Of a DNA stretch of 58,916 nt, positions 36,544-45,480 are shown in pieces. A program made the translations under genes and the position numbers. Under the pieces are notes generated by a model that made no database searches, had not been told where the DNA came from, and saw only the letters and a list, made by a program, of their open reading frames with translations. Location: positions 1 to 58,916 of the forward strand of contig JACZQN010000002.1 in the NCBI GenBank assembly GCA_022545705.1, read 5' to 3'. Position 1 is the stretch's first letter, and every line of letters starts with the position of its first letter. The DNA comes from Nitrospirota bacterium. Its GTDB lineage: Bacteria > Nitrospirota > Nitrospiria > Nitrospirales > Nitrospiraceae.

Positions 36544-37317
36544 TCAGAGAAATCCCTCGATCGGACTACTGGCAGTCGCGTAGAGTTTCCTGGGAATCCG
36601 CCCCGCCTTGTACGCCAACCGGCCAGCATGCACGGCGCACTTCATCGCCTCAGCCATTGCAATCGGGTCTCCCGCGCCGGCGATCGCGGTATTCATCAGC
36701 ACCGCGTCACAGCCATATTCCATCGCGAGCACTGCGTCTGAAGGGGTCCCCACCCCTGCGTCCACAATGACTGGCACCTTGACCATTTCGAGAATGATTT
36801 TGAGGTTGTATGGATTCCGAATCCCCAGACCAGACCCGATCGGCGCAGCCAACGGCATGATCGCTGGGCATCCAACATCAACGAGCTTCTGGGCCACGAT
36901 AGGGTCATCGTTGGTATAGGGCAGTACGATAAACCCCTCCTTCACTAGCACCTTGGCGGCCTCGACCAACCCAACCGTGTCCGGGAACAGCGTCCGCTCA
37001 TCACCAATAACCTCGAGCTTCACCATATCGGACACGCCTGCTGCGCGGGCAAGCCTGGCGTACCGTAACGCGTCCTCCACGGTATAGCAGCCGGCCGTGT
37101 TCGGAAGGATCGTGTACCGCTTGGGGTCCAGATAATCGAGCAGGTTCTCTTTGGACCGGTCCGTGATGTTCACCCGGCGGACCGCCACCGTGACGACATC
37201 GGCTCCGGACGCCTCGATGGCCTTTTGCGTTTCGATGAAGTCTTTATATTTTCCCGTCCCGACCCACAGCCGCGATGTGAACTCGCGTCCTGCGATAGTT
37301 AGTCGATCATCTTGCAT
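36544..37317 (-). CDS. thiG: Thiazole synthase
   Basis: A 257-aa TIM-barrel protein. [19 protein letters not shown] starts the fold, [17 protein letters not shown] holds the Schiff-base Lys, and [29 protein letters not shown] binds phosphate. ThiG takes sulfur from ThiS thiocarboxylate and builds the thiazole of thiamine. ATG 37317 matches homologues; GTG 37326 would add three residues. Neither has a clear ribosome-binding site, because an octamer repeat element lies immediately upstream and separates it from thiS. Confidence 0.93.
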   Translation of the reverse strand: MQDDRLTIAGREFTSRLWVGTGKYKDFIETQKAIEASGADVVTVAVRRVNITDRSKENLLDYLDPKRYTILPNTAGCYTVEDALRYARLARAAGVSDMVKLEVIGDERTLFPDTVGLVEAAKVLVKEGFIVLPYTNDDPIVAQKLVDVGCPAIMPLAAPIGSGLGIRNPYNLKIILEMVKVPVIVDAGVGTPSDAVLAMEYGCDAVLMNTAIAGAGDPIAMAEAMKCAVHAGRLAYKAGRIPRKLYATASSPIEGFL

Positions 37318-37334
37318 GACAGGCACCCATGGAA

Positions 37335-37504
37335 GAATTGACTCATTGAGTCATGTGATCATTGATGCATTGACTCATTGCTTGTCGCACTGAAATGAAA
37401 CAGTCCCTCAGTGATTCCGCGTAAGAATGGATTCATTGAATGATTGATTCATTGCATGATTTCTTTGAAATGAGCCAATGACTCAATGCATCAATGATCC
37501 AATT
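37335..37504. repeat. 170-base octamer inverted-repeat element (ATTGNNTC word), copy 2
   Basis: The left array reads ATTGACTC, ATTGAGTC, ATGTGATC, ATTGATGC, ATTGACTC from 37337 in exact eight-base steps. The right end mirrors it: 37357-37380 and the reverse complement of 37476-37499 agree at 23 of 24 bases. Both outer ends begin GAATTG followed by TCATTGA two bases later. It separates thiS from thiG and supplies the last codons and stop of thiS. A shorter relative lies at 11762-11846. Confidence 0.8.
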
Positions 37505-37721
37505 CCTCCGCCCCTCCCCCGACGAAATTGATGATCTCGATGTGATCGCCCTCACACAATGCGCGCCGATCGAACTCTTGACGGTCGAGGATCTCCAGGT
37601 TGATCTCGACAGCTACACGGTCCGGGCCGACTTCCAGTTGGCGCAGCAGGTCCGCCACGGTGCCACCAGCACCCACGCTACGCGACTCTCCATTGACCTG
37701 GATCTGCATAGCTCGTACCAT
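37491..37721 (-). CDS. thiS: Sulfur carrier protein ThiS with a C-terminal tail
   Basis: A beta-grasp (ubiquitin-fold) protein of about 76 aa. ATG 37721 has AGGA seven bases upstream; ATG 37709 (MQIQVNGESRSVG) is the usual homologous start. GTVADLLRQL and RVAVEINLEILDRQEF are ThiS motifs, and the C-terminus DHIEIINFVGGG is where ThiS normally ends so that ThiF can activate the terminal Gly. Here six residues, AEELDH, follow, encoded by the end of the octamer repeat. Either the tail is trimmed by a protease or this ThiS cannot be charged. It precedes thiG in the same transcript. Confidence 0.88.
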   Translation of the reverse strand: MVRAMQIQVNGESRSVGAGGTVADLLRQLEVGPDRVAVEINLEILDRQEFDRRALCEGDHIEIINFVGGGAEELDH

Positions 37722-37785
37722 TTTGCATCCTACACAGATGTGTTCGGCGTTGCGCCGTCCTCCCCTCAACAGAAGACGCGCGAGT

Positions 37786-37815
37786 ATCCTACGGGACGAC
37801 AGAAGTGGTTGTCAA
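37786..37815 (-). promoter_or_regulatory. Putative promoter of the thiSGE operon
   Basis: On the minus strand TTGACA (37815-37810), an 18-base spacer and TAGGAT (37791-37786). The leader would be about 60-70 bases and contains a small GGCG/CGCC hairpin. I found no THI-box (TPP riboswitch) motif in it. Confidence 0.55.
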
Positions 37816-37932
37816 CAAAGGGCGGCACGCCTGCATGGGCGCCTCACGAGGAGGTGGTGCACCGGGCCGTCGCCTGCAAACCGATTCGAACCGCTCGCCA
37901 CTGTGCGAGGTGACTGGCATCATAGTACTCCG

Positions 37933-38406
37933 ATGACAGAACGAAACAGAGCCCTTGCTACGCTGTTTCAGGCAATCGCCGACCTGCTGGCGACAAAAGA
38001 AGCCAATCGGTACCGAATTCGCGCCTACCGACGTGCCGCCGATTCTCTGCTCCTTCTCGGCGAGGATATTGAGACGGTCGCCCGACGGGGAGCGCTCCAG
38101 CAGATCGCCGGAATCGGCCAAGATCTGGCGGGCATGATTGAGGAATTCTTGGAGAGCGGGACCATCAGGACTTACGAACAGCTCACACGCCCGTTGCCGC
38201 CGGACATTGCCGCATGGACCACCCTGCCCGGTCTCTCCGAGCCCTTGGTCCAATATCTCTACTTTCGCCTGGGCCTCCAAACCCTGGCCGACCTCGAGGC
38301 CCTCGTCCGCTCACACCTGCTCCGAACCCTGCACAGCGCGGCGGTCCCAGAAGAAGAGTTGCTCGCTGCGATTCACGCCCGACGGCAATCCGAGCCTAGT
38401 CCCTGA
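37933..38406 (+). CDS. Stand-alone PolX-type helix-hairpin-helix protein
   Basis: A 157-aa protein starting at ATG 37933. Residues 1-85 match the N-terminal 8-kDa and HhH part of family X DNA polymerases: LFQAIADLLATKEANRYRIRAYRRAADSL, then ALQQIAGIGQDLAGMIEEFLESG. A second HhH-like stretch, WTTLPGLSEPLVQYLYFRLGL, follows. The polymerase palm and PHP nuclease domains are absent, and the gene ends normally, so it is a short family member rather than a fragment. It probably binds DNA non-specifically. It is alone on the plus strand between two minus-strand operons. Confidence 0.8.
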   Translation: MTERNRALATLFQAIADLLATKEANRYRIRAYRRAADSLLLLGEDIETVARRGALQQIAGIGQDLAGMIEEFLESGTIRTYEQLTRPLPPDIAAWTTLPGLSEPLVQYLYFRLGLQTLADLEALVRSHLLRTLHSAAVPEEELLAAIHARRQSEPSP

Positions 38407-38461
38407 GGGAAGCCTCACTGATGAAGGCGGTCACCCCCTCCGACGTCACAAGGGATCCCTG

Positions 38462-39802
38462 TCAAAGAGGACGCAGCTCCTTGAAGATCTTCCACGTTTT
38501 CAAGAGCTCGACGGCCTTCTGGAGCTGGGGATCGTCTTCAAGCGTCCCCAGACCGCTCGAGGCGCCCAAGCCTCCGGTGGTGTTGGGGGGGGCCTTGTCG
38601 CCCGACCGAGGTGACGAGGAGGCCCCCCCTGGGGAGATGGACGACTGCGAGGCCGACGCGCTACTCCCGCTGCTCCCCGGCTTCGTGACTGAAGCCGGTT
38701 GAGCTTTGACGAGAATGTCCGGCGTAATGCCCGTGGATTGGATAGAACGCCCCTTCGGTGTGTAATACTTCGCCGTCGTGAGCCGCAGCCCGGATCCGTC
38801 CGTCAACGGCAGGATGGTCTGGACCGAGCCCTTCCCGAACGTGCTTGCGCCGACGATGACCGCTTTGCCCCAGTCCTGCACCGCACCCGCCACAATCTCC
38901 GACGCGCTGGCCGAGCCTTCATTCACCAAGACGATCATCGGAAACTCCTCGTAGTCATCTTTCGGGTGCGAGACATACTCATCCTTTCGTCCCTCCCGCC
39001 CCTGGGTATAGACGATCAGCTTGCCGGGAGGGATGAATTGCTCCGACACCTCGACTGCCGCGGAGAGAAGCCCGCCGGGATTATTTCGCAGATCAAGGAT
39101 CATGGAAGGGTGTTCCCGATCACGAAACTCTTTCAGCGCCTGTCTGAGGTCCCGAGCCGTCGATTCCTGAAACTGGGTGATCCGGATATACACGATGTTG
39201 CCATCGATGATCTTCGAACGAACGCTCTCGATCTTGATAATATCCCTGACCAAGGTAAACACGATCGGATCCGGCGTCCCTTTACGCTCAATCGTCAGAC
39301 TGACTTTGGTGCCTTTCGGCCCCCGCATGCGCCGGACCGCCTCCATAATCGTCATATCTTTCGTCGCCTCGTCATTGACCTTGGCAATGTAATCGCCCGC
39401 CTGGATCCCGGCTCGGTGTGCCGGTGTCTCCTCGATCGGAGCAATCACGGTCAATCGGTTGTCCTTGACGCCGATCTGAATACCGATGCCACCGAATTCG
39501 CCCCTGGTCTCGACCTGCATTTCCTTGTACATGTCCGGGGTCATGTACGCCGAATGCGGATCGAGCGTGGAGAGCATCCCCCTGACCGCGCCCAGGACCA
39601 ACTCTTTCACATTCACGTCCTCGACGTAATGCCGCTGGATCTGGGTCAACACCTCGGAAAACGTCTTCAATTCTTCGTAGGTCTCCGTGGCGTACCCCGT
39701 GAGTTCCCAGCCTTTTCCAACGAGAACACCGATGAGTAACGTCATCACGAGGATCGGCCCCAGATACCATCTCCTGTGCTGCGGTGGCTGTTCCATAATC
39801 AT
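38462..39802 (-). CDS. ctp: S41 family carboxy-terminal processing protease
   Basis: A 446-aa CtpA-type protease. An N-terminal membrane anchor or signal (about 12-32) is followed by VEDVNVKELVLGAVRGMLSTLDPHS, a PDZ domain (about 100-180) with FGGIGIQIG, and the catalytic domain. The Ser is in VLVNEGSASASEIVAGA and the Lys in STFGKGSVQTILPL. A Ser/Gly/Pro-rich linker (about 380-420) precedes a short helical end. CtpA enzymes cleave periplasmic targets, including peptidoglycan hydrolases in some bacteria. It follows envC by 22 bases, so a role in envelope remodelling is likely. Confidence 0.92.
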   Translation of the reverse strand: MIMEQPPQHRRWYLGPILVMTLLIGVLVGKGWELTGYATETYEELKTFSEVLTQIQRHYVEDVNVKELVLGAVRGMLSTLDPHSAYMTPDMYKEMQVETRGEFGGIGIQIGVKDNRLTVIAPIEETPAHRAGIQAGDYIAKVNDEATKDMTIMEAVRRMRGPKGTKVSLTIERKGTPDPIVFTLVRDIIKIESVRSKIIDGNIVYIRITQFQESTARDLRQALKEFRDREHPSMILDLRNNPGGLLSAAVEVSEQFIPPGKLIVYTQGREGRKDEYVSHPKDDYEEFPMIVLVNEGSASASEIVAGAVQDWGKAVIVGASTFGKGSVQTILPLTDGSGLRLTTAKYYTPKGRSIQSTGITPDILVKAQPASVTKPGSSGSSASASQSSISPGGASSSPRSGDKAPPNTTGGLGASSGLGTLEDDPQLQKAVELLKTWKIFKELRPL

Positions 39803-39824
39803 CCGTCCTTTCCGGGAGATTGCA

Positions 39825-41018
39825 CTATTGCCTCGCGAGCCAGGTCAGCGGATCTACCGGCTTCGCCCCCTGACGCAACTCGAAGTAGAGCAGATTGTCC
39901 TTCGTCATTCCCGTGTCGCCTGTCTCCCCAATCACCTGCCCCGTTTCCACCCCTTCGCCCGCCTTGACCAGCAGCGTGGACGCGTGTGCGTAGAGGGAGA
40001 AAAACCCATTGGCGTGGTCAAGGATCAACACGAGCCCATATCCCTTCAACCAATCAGCATACACCACTTGCCCGGCCAGAACCGCCCGGATCGCACTGCC
40101 TTCTTCTGTCAGGATTTCGATTCCCTTGCGTTGCACATAGGTGTCAAAGTTCGGGTGTTTCTGGCGGCCGAAAGACGACACGACCTTGCCATCAGCCGGC
40201 CATTTGAAGAGCCCTTTGAATGCTTTTGGGGTCTTCAGCTTCGAGGCTCGCGCCGCAGCTACCCTTCTTCGCTCCTCCAGCTCCTTCAACAAGGCATCGA
40301 CACGCTCGGCAGACCGCACCAGTTCTTTCGCCGCTCGCTCATAGGATTCCTTCTGCCCGGTGATCTTGGCTAGCAACTGGCGCTTTTGTCCTCGCAGGCT
40401 CCGAATCTTGCCCAATTTCTGCTCGGTGTCCTGTTTCAACCTCAGCATCTCCTGTCGGGCTTCAGTTCGCCGCTGCTCGACCTGCTCCAGGTGCTCCAGG
40501 TCACGCTGATAGGCCTTGATCAAATCAAACTCGCGTTGTGAGACAGCCGAGAGATATTGGAAACGACGATGGAACGTGGCATAGCTATCCGCTCCCAGGA
40601 TGGCCTTGAGCCTCCCGAAGCGCCCTTCCATGTACTGGGCGCGCAGCCGCGCCAGAATCGAACTGCGACGCCCGCGGATGCGGCTCCGCACTTCGTCGAG
40701 CTGTGTGTTAATCGCTTCCAGCTGCCGGTCTTTCTGCTTCAGTCTCCGACTGATGTCCTGCCTGTCCCGGCGGTAGCGCATGAGGCGTTTGTCCAGGTTA
40801 TGGATCGCTCCGAGGACGGTCCGCTGCTTTTCCTCCGCCGCGCGCGCGGACTTCTTCTTCTCGCGGATCTCTCCCTTCAGTTCTTGAAGGGTCTGACGCT
40901 GCCGCTCGATTTTCTGGGACAGTGGCTGGTTCGAGCCCTTCCCCGCCAACACAGGGGCGGGACCGTGGGCGCCGAACAGGAACCCGACCGCCAATGCGGT
41001 GATGACCCACCCCCTCAT
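39825..41018 (-). CDS. envC: Murein hydrolase activator EnvC (M23/LytM)
   Basis: A 397-aa protein starting at ATG 41018, overlapping the ftsX stop as ATGA. A signal peptide (1-25) is followed by a long coiled coil (about 30-255, Arg/Lys/Glu/Gln-rich) and a LytM domain (about 275-395). The catalytic zinc ligands of active M23 enzymes are degenerate: WPADGKVVSSFGRQKHPNFDTYVQRKG lacks HxxxD, and LYFELRQG replaces HxH. That is typical of EnvC, which activates amidases rather than cutting. FtsEX drives it during septation, fitting its place after ftsX. Confidence 0.92.
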   Translation of the reverse strand: MRGWVITALAVGFLFGAHGPAPVLAGKGSNQPLSQKIERQRQTLQELKGEIREKKKSARAAEEKQRTVLGAIHNLDKRLMRYRRDRQDISRRLKQKDRQLEAINTQLDEVRSRIRGRRSSILARLRAQYMEGRFGRLKAILGADSYATFHRRFQYLSAVSQREFDLIKAYQRDLEHLEQVEQRRTEARQEMLRLKQDTEQKLGKIRSLRGQKRQLLAKITGQKESYERAAKELVRSAERVDALLKELEERRRVAAARASKLKTPKAFKGLFKWPADGKVVSSFGRQKHPNFDTYVQRKGIEILTEEGSAIRAVLAGQVVYADWLKGYGLVLILDHANGFFSLYAHASTLLVKAGEGVETGQVIGETGDTGMTKDNLLYFELRQGAKPVDPLTWLARQ

Positions 41019-41914
41019 ACCCTGGCTCTCCCCATATCCAGTACTGAAATCAAGCTGCCTGCGCAGCCGAGCACCAGTCCAACGAGGACCATGAGCAGCG
41101 AGACCTGCACGGGGAAAAAATGAAACCCGGTCTCGAGGCCCAACACCTGTCCTGGGGCGCCGGGCTGCAGCTTCATGAATTCTAAGCCGCCTTTGAGGAT
41201 CGCCAGCGACAGCAGACTGCCGATGGCTCCAAGCACTGCTCCTTCGAGCACATACGGGATCGTGATAAAGGCTGGCGTGGCGCCAATCAGCCTCATGATC
41301 TGGATCTCTTCCCTGCGGGCGTACAGGGTTAAGCGAATCGTGCTGGCAATGATCGTTACCGAGGCAGCCGCCAAGACGGCCCCAACTGCAAACCCGGCTA
41401 ATTCCAGATACCCGATCATGGTGGTCAGATTCTCGACCCACTCTCGACTGTACCGCACTTCCGCCACACCGGGAAGCCCTCGCAGCCGTTCAGCCCAACG
41501 CGTGACAGACGGCGGCGAGCGCAACGAGGGTGCCAGCGTCACCTCGAAGGAAGCCGGCAGTGGATTTTCCCCGAGTCCGTCCAACAGGTGGGACTCAGCC
41601 GGGAACTGCTCCCGGAAGTCCATGAGCGCCTGCTCCTTGGAGACATACGTCAAGGACTCAACACCAGGGTCTTCCTTCACCGTCTGCCGGAGCTTGGAGA
41701 TATCTTGCGCGGCGACGTCATCACTCAAATAGACCACCACCTGGAAGTCCTCGTGCAAAGAGTCGGCCATTTCCTTAAGATTTAGGTAGAGCAGCAAGAA
41801 CACTCCAAAACAGGCCAGCGTGAACGCCGTGGTCGCCACCGCGATGACCGTGGTGGTCCTATTGAGCCGAATATTGGCGAACGCTTCCTGTACCCAATAG
41901 AGCACCTGCCTCAC
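41015..41914 (-). CDS. ftsX: Cell division protein FtsX
   Basis: A 299-aa membrane protein with four transmembrane helices (about 22-45, 170-195, 220-245, 265-290) and an extracytoplasmic loop (about 50-165) that binds the amidase activator. ANIRLNRTTTVIAVATTAFTL starts it, and RREEIQIMRLIGATPAFITIPYVLEG is the cytoplasmic coupling segment facing FtsE. It begins inside the ftsE stop (ATGA). It transmits ATP hydrolysis by FtsE to periplasmic EnvC, the next gene. Confidence 0.93.
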   Translation of the reverse strand: MRQVLYWVQEAFANIRLNRTTTVIAVATTAFTLACFGVFLLLYLNLKEMADSLHEDFQVVVYLSDDVAAQDISKLRQTVKEDPGVESLTYVSKEQALMDFREQFPAESHLLDGLGENPLPASFEVTLAPSLRSPPSVTRWAERLRGLPGVAEVRYSREWVENLTTMIGYLELAGFAVGAVLAAASVTIIASTIRLTLYARREEIQIMRLIGATPAFITIPYVLEGAVLGAIGSLLSLAILKGGLEFMKLQPGAPGQVLGLETGFHFFPVQVSLLMVLVGLVLGCAGSLISVLDMGRARV

Positions 41915-42579
41915 TCCCGATACCCTTTGTCCATCATTACCTTGCCCTGGCTGATCGCGACCACCCGTCGGTTGACTTGCTCGATCACGTGGCGGTTGTG
42001 CGTCGCCACCATCACCGTGGTTCCTCGGGCATTGATCGCTTTGAACAGCTCGATGATTTCAGCCGCGAGGTCAGGATCGAGGTTTCCTGTGGGCTCGTCC
42101 GCCAGCAGGATGATCGGACCGTTCACGATCGCGCGTGCGATGCAGACCCGCTGCTGCTCCCCTGCCGAAAGCATCATCGGACGGTGGTCACGCTTGTGCT
42201 CAACACCGACGGCCTTCAAGGCGTCCATGACCCTCCTCCGCGTCTCGAACGTCGAGGCGCCTTGAACCAGGAGCGGTAAGGCCACGTTCTCAAAGACGCT
42301 TTTTTTCGGCAGCAACCGGAAATCCTGGAACACCATCCCCATGGTACGCCGAAGAAAGGGGACATCGGAGGGCCGCATGCGCGCCATGTTCCGGCCCTGG
42401 ACGAGGATTTGTCCCTCATCAGGGCGTTCTTCGCAGAACAGCAACTTCAGCAATGTCGTCTTGCCGGCGCCGCTGGGCCCAATCAACAAGACGAACTCGC
42501 CCTTGTCGATCTGCAAATTGATGTCGGAGAGAGCCGGGCGACGGTCATAGTACTTCGAGACGTGAAAGAGTTGAATCAT
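41911..42579 (-). CDS. ftsE: Cell division ATP-binding protein FtsE
   Basis: A 222-aa ABC ATPase starting at ATG 42579 (MIQLFHVSKYYDRRPALSDI); longer frames upstream overlap yraN out of phase. Walker A is LLIGPSGAGKTTLLKLL, the signature is MLSAGEQQRVCIARA, Walker B is ILLADEPTGNLDP and the switch is VATHNR. The signature has MLSAGEQQ rather than LSGGE, common in FtsE. It pairs with FtsX in the divisome. Confidence 0.93.
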   Translation of the reverse strand: MIQLFHVSKYYDRRPALSDINLQIDKGEFVLLIGPSGAGKTTLLKLLFCEERPDEGQILVQGRNMARMRPSDVPFLRRTMGMVFQDFRLLPKKSVFENVALPLLVQGASTFETRRRVMDALKAVGVEHKRDHRPMMLSAGEQQRVCIARAIVNGPIILLADEPTGNLDPDLAAEIIELFKAINARGTTVMVATHNRHVIEQVNRRVVAISQGKVMMDKGYRE

Positions 42580-42622
42580 GATCCGCGTATCGGGAGGAGC
42601 CCTCGGCCAAGGCCGCAGCCGG

Positions 42623-43012
42623 TCACCAGCGCAAATCGTCCCCCGGCACCTCAAAGGCGTTCTCGACATGCTCGATCCCGGACGGCTCGGCCCCTCCACC
42701 CGTGAGCAAGACCACGTCGAATCGACACGCCTGATTGCGAAGGCGATGACGCGACAAATAGTTCGCCGCCAGTCGCACCAGCCGAGCCTGTTTGCGCTCG
42801 TTCACGGCATAGGACGCCCCACCATAAGCCGACGACCTCCGAGCTTTGACTTCCACGAACACGAGCACACCGTCGGTCTTGGCGACCAAATCCAGCTCAC
42901 CGAGGGCCGACCTCACGTTCCGATCCAGGATGCGAAATCCTTTCCGGCGCAAGAAGCGTTCGGCTTCCGACTCAGCCGCCTGCCCGATTGCCCGCCGGGC
43001 GACCGTCATCAT
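42623..43012 (-). CDS. yraN: YraN family (UPF0102) endonuclease-like protein
   Basis: A 129-aa PD-(D/E)XK-fold protein. ATG 43012 overlaps the rnhB stop as ATGA. AESEAERFLRRKGFRILDRNVRSALGELDLVAKTDG and LVFVEVKARRSSAYGG show the GE-LD and VEVKAR nuclease motifs. The family commonly neighbours rnhB and is suspected to act on Holliday junctions or other DNA structures; no function is established here. Confidence 0.88.
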   Translation of the reverse strand: MMTVARRAIGQAAESEAERFLRRKGFRILDRNVRSALGELDLVAKTDGVLVFVEVKARRSSAYGGASYAVNERKQARLVRLAANYLSRHRLRNQACRFDVVLLTGGGAEPSGIEHVENAFEVPGDDLRW

Positions 43013-43635
43013 ATCCAGCCTGTCACCCTCTCGGTCAGTGCGGAGACCGGCCGAAAACTTCGCCGGTGCACCTCGCACGGACCGTGCGCTGCCAGGAGTC
43101 GAAGGTGCTCGGACGTCGGGTATCCCTTATGCACACGGAAATTATACTGGGGATAGCGCTGGTGATACTTCAACATTAGGTGATCCCGCGTCACCTTGGC
43201 GACGATGGAGGCCGCCGCAATCGACACCGACAGGCTATCGCCCTTGATGATGGACCGCTGGGGAGGAGCAGCGAGGGGAAGGGTGATCGCATCGATGAGG
43301 ACAAAATCAGGTGGGGGCGCCAGCGCGTGGACCGCCCGGCTCATCGCGAGCCGTGTCGCCTCCTGAATATTCATGGCATCGATCTCGCGTGCGCTCGCAA
43401 CGCCGATCCCGACTCCCACAGCGCGCTCTCGAATGTCGCGATAGAGTCGCTCGCGAACTGCCTCTGCGACCTGCTTGGAGTCATTGAGGCTCGGCAACTC
43501 GCATCGGCTGGGCAGGATCACCGCTGCGGCAACCACGGGGCCAGCGAGAGGTCCCCGCCCGGCTTCATCGACACCAGCGATAAGCCGGTATCCGCACTTG
43601 CGAGCCTCTGTTTCAAAGAAATGGGTGGGTTCCAC
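43009..43635 (-). CDS. rnhB: Ribonuclease HII
   Basis: A 208-aa RNase HII from GTG 43635 (VEPTHFFETEARKCGYRLIAGVDEAGRGPLAGPV). The catalytic acids are the Asp and Glu of GVDEAGRG, the Asp of VLIDAIT and the Asp in IVAKVTRDHLM. It removes ribonucleotides and RNA primers from DNA. The start is uncertain: the frame is open further upstream, but those codons lie in the rplS gap and are not conserved. Confidence 0.9.
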   Translation of the reverse strand: MEPTHFFETEARKCGYRLIAGVDEAGRGPLAGPVVAAAVILPSRCELPSLNDSKQVAEAVRERLYRDIRERAVGVGIGVASAREIDAMNIQEATRLAMSRAVHALAPPPDFVLIDAITLPLAAPPQRSIIKGDSLSVSIAAASIVAKVTRDHLMLKYHQRYPQYNFRVHKGYPTSEHLRLLAAHGPCEVHRRSFRPVSALTERVTGWI

Positions 43636-43693
43636 TGAGGCTATGTGTCCGCCGTGTCGCCTCGTGAGACCAGGCCACAGGTCGCAGCGTCGG

Positions 43694-44140
43694 TCATACC
43701 TTCCCGGCTGGAACTGCCTCTTGGGGCGTCGCCTCGAGCTCAGCCGGCTTTGTCGGCCCGCTGCGCGCGGTTCCACCCTGACCCTTGGATTGAGCGGAGA
43801 ATTCGCGTTCGCTGATTTTCGCCATCTTGCCTTTCCGCCCCCTCAGGTAGTAGAGCTTCGCCCTCCGCACTTTTCCTTGTCGCATCACATCCACTCGGGA
43901 CACGGCCGGCGAGTGAACAGGGAAGATCCGCTCCACCCCGACTCCGTACGACACCTTCCGCACGGTGAAGGTCTCGCTGTTGCGCCCTCCTTTGCGACTG
44001 ATCACGACGCCTTCGAAGACCTGGATCCGCTCCTTTTCACCTTCCACGACTTTGACATGGACCCGAACGGTATCGCCAATCTCAAAGGACGGAACCGACT
44101 TCCTGACCAGCGATCGTTGGATCCGTTCCAACCGATTCAT
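43694..44140 (-). CDS. rplS: 50S ribosomal protein L19
   Basis: A 148-aa L19. [37 protein letters not shown] and [20 protein letters not shown] are the conserved core (residues 15-115). The last 30 residues, rich in Ser, Gly and Lys, form a tail beyond the usual length. L19 lies at the 30S-50S interface. It sits between trmD and rnhB, the classic rpsP-rimM-trmD-rplS order. Confidence 0.96.
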   Translation of the reverse strand: MNRLERIQRSLVRKSVPSFEIGDTVRVHVKVVEGEKERIQVFEGVVISRKGGRNSETFTVRKVSYGVGVERIFPVHSPAVSRVDVMRQGKVRRAKLYYLRGRKGKMAKISEREFSAQSKGQGGTARSGPTKPAELEATPQEAVPAGKV

Positions 44141-44144
44141 GTGA

Positions 44145-44933
44145 CTACCCCTCCTCCGTGCACTTCACTGGCGCTTCACGCGACTCTTCACGTGTAATGT
44201 CATCTAACAACTGTCGATCTTCCTCATTGAACGCCCGGTCCCGCAGGAGATCGGGGCGTTTGAGATAGGTACTCCTCAGCGCCTCCTTCCTTCGCCATCG
44301 TCGAATGGCATCGTGGTTACCGGACCGCAACACCTCCGGGACCGTCAACCCACACACCTCGGCCGGCCTGGTGTACTGCGGGTAATCCAGGAGCGCGTCT
44401 ATGAACGACTCGTGCTGGGCCGACTCAGGATCACCAAGCACACCTGGAATCAGGCGCACCGCCGCATCAATCATCACCAGCGCTGGCAGCTCGCCGCCGG
44501 TTAGGACATAGTCCCCGATCGAGATCTCTTCCGGACGAAGTCCGACACGAACGCGTTCGTCAACGCCCTCGTAATGGCCGCAAAGAAAGACCAGCCTGCG
44601 TCGCTCCCTGCTGAATTCATCAGCCACTCGCTGCGTGAACGGGCGTCCTTGTGGCGATGGGAGGAGAAGGCGGAGCTCATCTCCCGGTCCGGTCTCTTGA
44701 TACTCCCGACGCAGGCTTTCAACAGCCCGGAAGAGAGGCTCGGCCTTCATGACCATGCCGGCCCCACCTCCATACGGCACGTCGTCCGCGACCAGATGGC
44801 GGCTCTCCGCGAACTCGCGCACATTGCGAACCCGCACCTCGAGCAGACCCTTCTCCTGCGCCCGTTTGAGCATACTGTGGCCCAACGTCGCCAGGATCAT
44901 ATCGGGAAACAGCGTCAGGATGTCACAGCGCAT
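44145..44933 (-). CDS. trmD: tRNA (guanine-N1)-methyltransferase TrmD
   Basis: A 262-aa SPOUT methyltransferase. ATG 44933 ([13 protein letters not shown]) is the family start; ATG 44945 is possible and either overlaps the rimM end slightly. [30 protein letters not shown] and [19 protein letters not shown] form the trefoil knot that binds S-adenosylmethionine. It methylates G37 of tRNAs and prevents frameshifting. Confidence 0.95.
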   Translation of the reverse strand: MRCDILTLFPDMILATLGHSMLKRAQEKGLLEVRVRNVREFAESRHLVADDVPYGGGAGMVMKAEPLFRAVESLRREYQETGPGDELRLLLPSPQGRPFTQRVADEFSRERRRLVFLCGHYEGVDERVRVGLRPEEISIGDYVLTGGELPALVMIDAAVRLIPGVLGDPESAQHESFIDALLDYPQYTRPAEVCGLTVPEVLRSGNHDAIRRWRRKEALRSTYLKRPDLLRDRAFNEEDRQLLDDITREESREAPVKCTEEG

Positions 44934-45468
44934 GGGTGTGGTCATGGGTCTCCACGAATGCGTCGCTCTGCCGCACCACCATGATGCCGCGTCCGACATC
45001 CACCGACGCCACGGTCGTCCTCGTGGCCGGGATCAGCACTTCTCCGCGGTCACTGTGGGCCACGAACACGTGGCCACCGGGGGTTTCCACGATGTCGTCG
45101 AGTGTCCCCAGCACCCGGCCTCCTTCTTCCAGCACGGTTAAGCCAATCAGCTCAAACTCATAGTAGTGCCCTTCCGGTAGCGGCGGAGTCTGGCCGCGCG
45201 GGATCTTGAGCAGCGCGCCTCGAAAGACCGCCGCCTCTTCCGGCGTCGAGAAGCTTTCCAACCCCAGGAGGTACGAATCTGGTCCGCCCCGCCGCACCCG
45301 CGTCACCGCCGTGGAGAGGGTTCGCCCTCTTGGAGACTCGAGCGTCACCGCCTTGAGCCCCTCGAATCGACCAGGCACATCGCTGAGCGACTCAACTCGG
45401 ACTTCCCCCTTGACCCCGAAAGGCTTCACAATCTTCCCGATCGTAATCTGCTCCGAAACGTCGCGCAT
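44923..45468 (-). CDS. rimM: Ribosome maturation factor RimM
   Basis: A 181-aa protein. ATG 45468 (MRDVSEQITIGKIVKPFGV) is chosen: ITIGKIVKPFGVKGEVRV is the RimM N-terminal signature. The 18 codons before it (FTFTFYLCPF and so on) are read from a heptamer array and are not part of the protein. The PRC-barrel domain (about 95-175) has YYEFELIGLTVLEEGG and GHVFVAHSDRGEVLIPA. RimM assists 16S rRNA processing in the 30S head. Confidence 0.92.
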   Translation of the reverse strand: MRDVSEQITIGKIVKPFGVKGEVRVESLSDVPGRFEGLKAVTLESPRGRTLSTAVTRVRRGGPDSYLLGLESFSTPEEAAVFRGALLKIPRGQTPPLPEGHYYEFELIGLTVLEEGGRVLGTLDDIVETPGGHVFVAHSDRGEVLIPATRTTVASVDVGRGIMVVRQSDAFVETHDHTHAL

Positions 45469-45480
45469 TGTCAGACTCAA

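Noticed and set aside
37710-37932. Possible TPP riboswitch ahead of thiS
   Set aside because: No conserved CTGAGA or GGATAATGCCAGCG-type THI-box segments are present; only a small hairpin.
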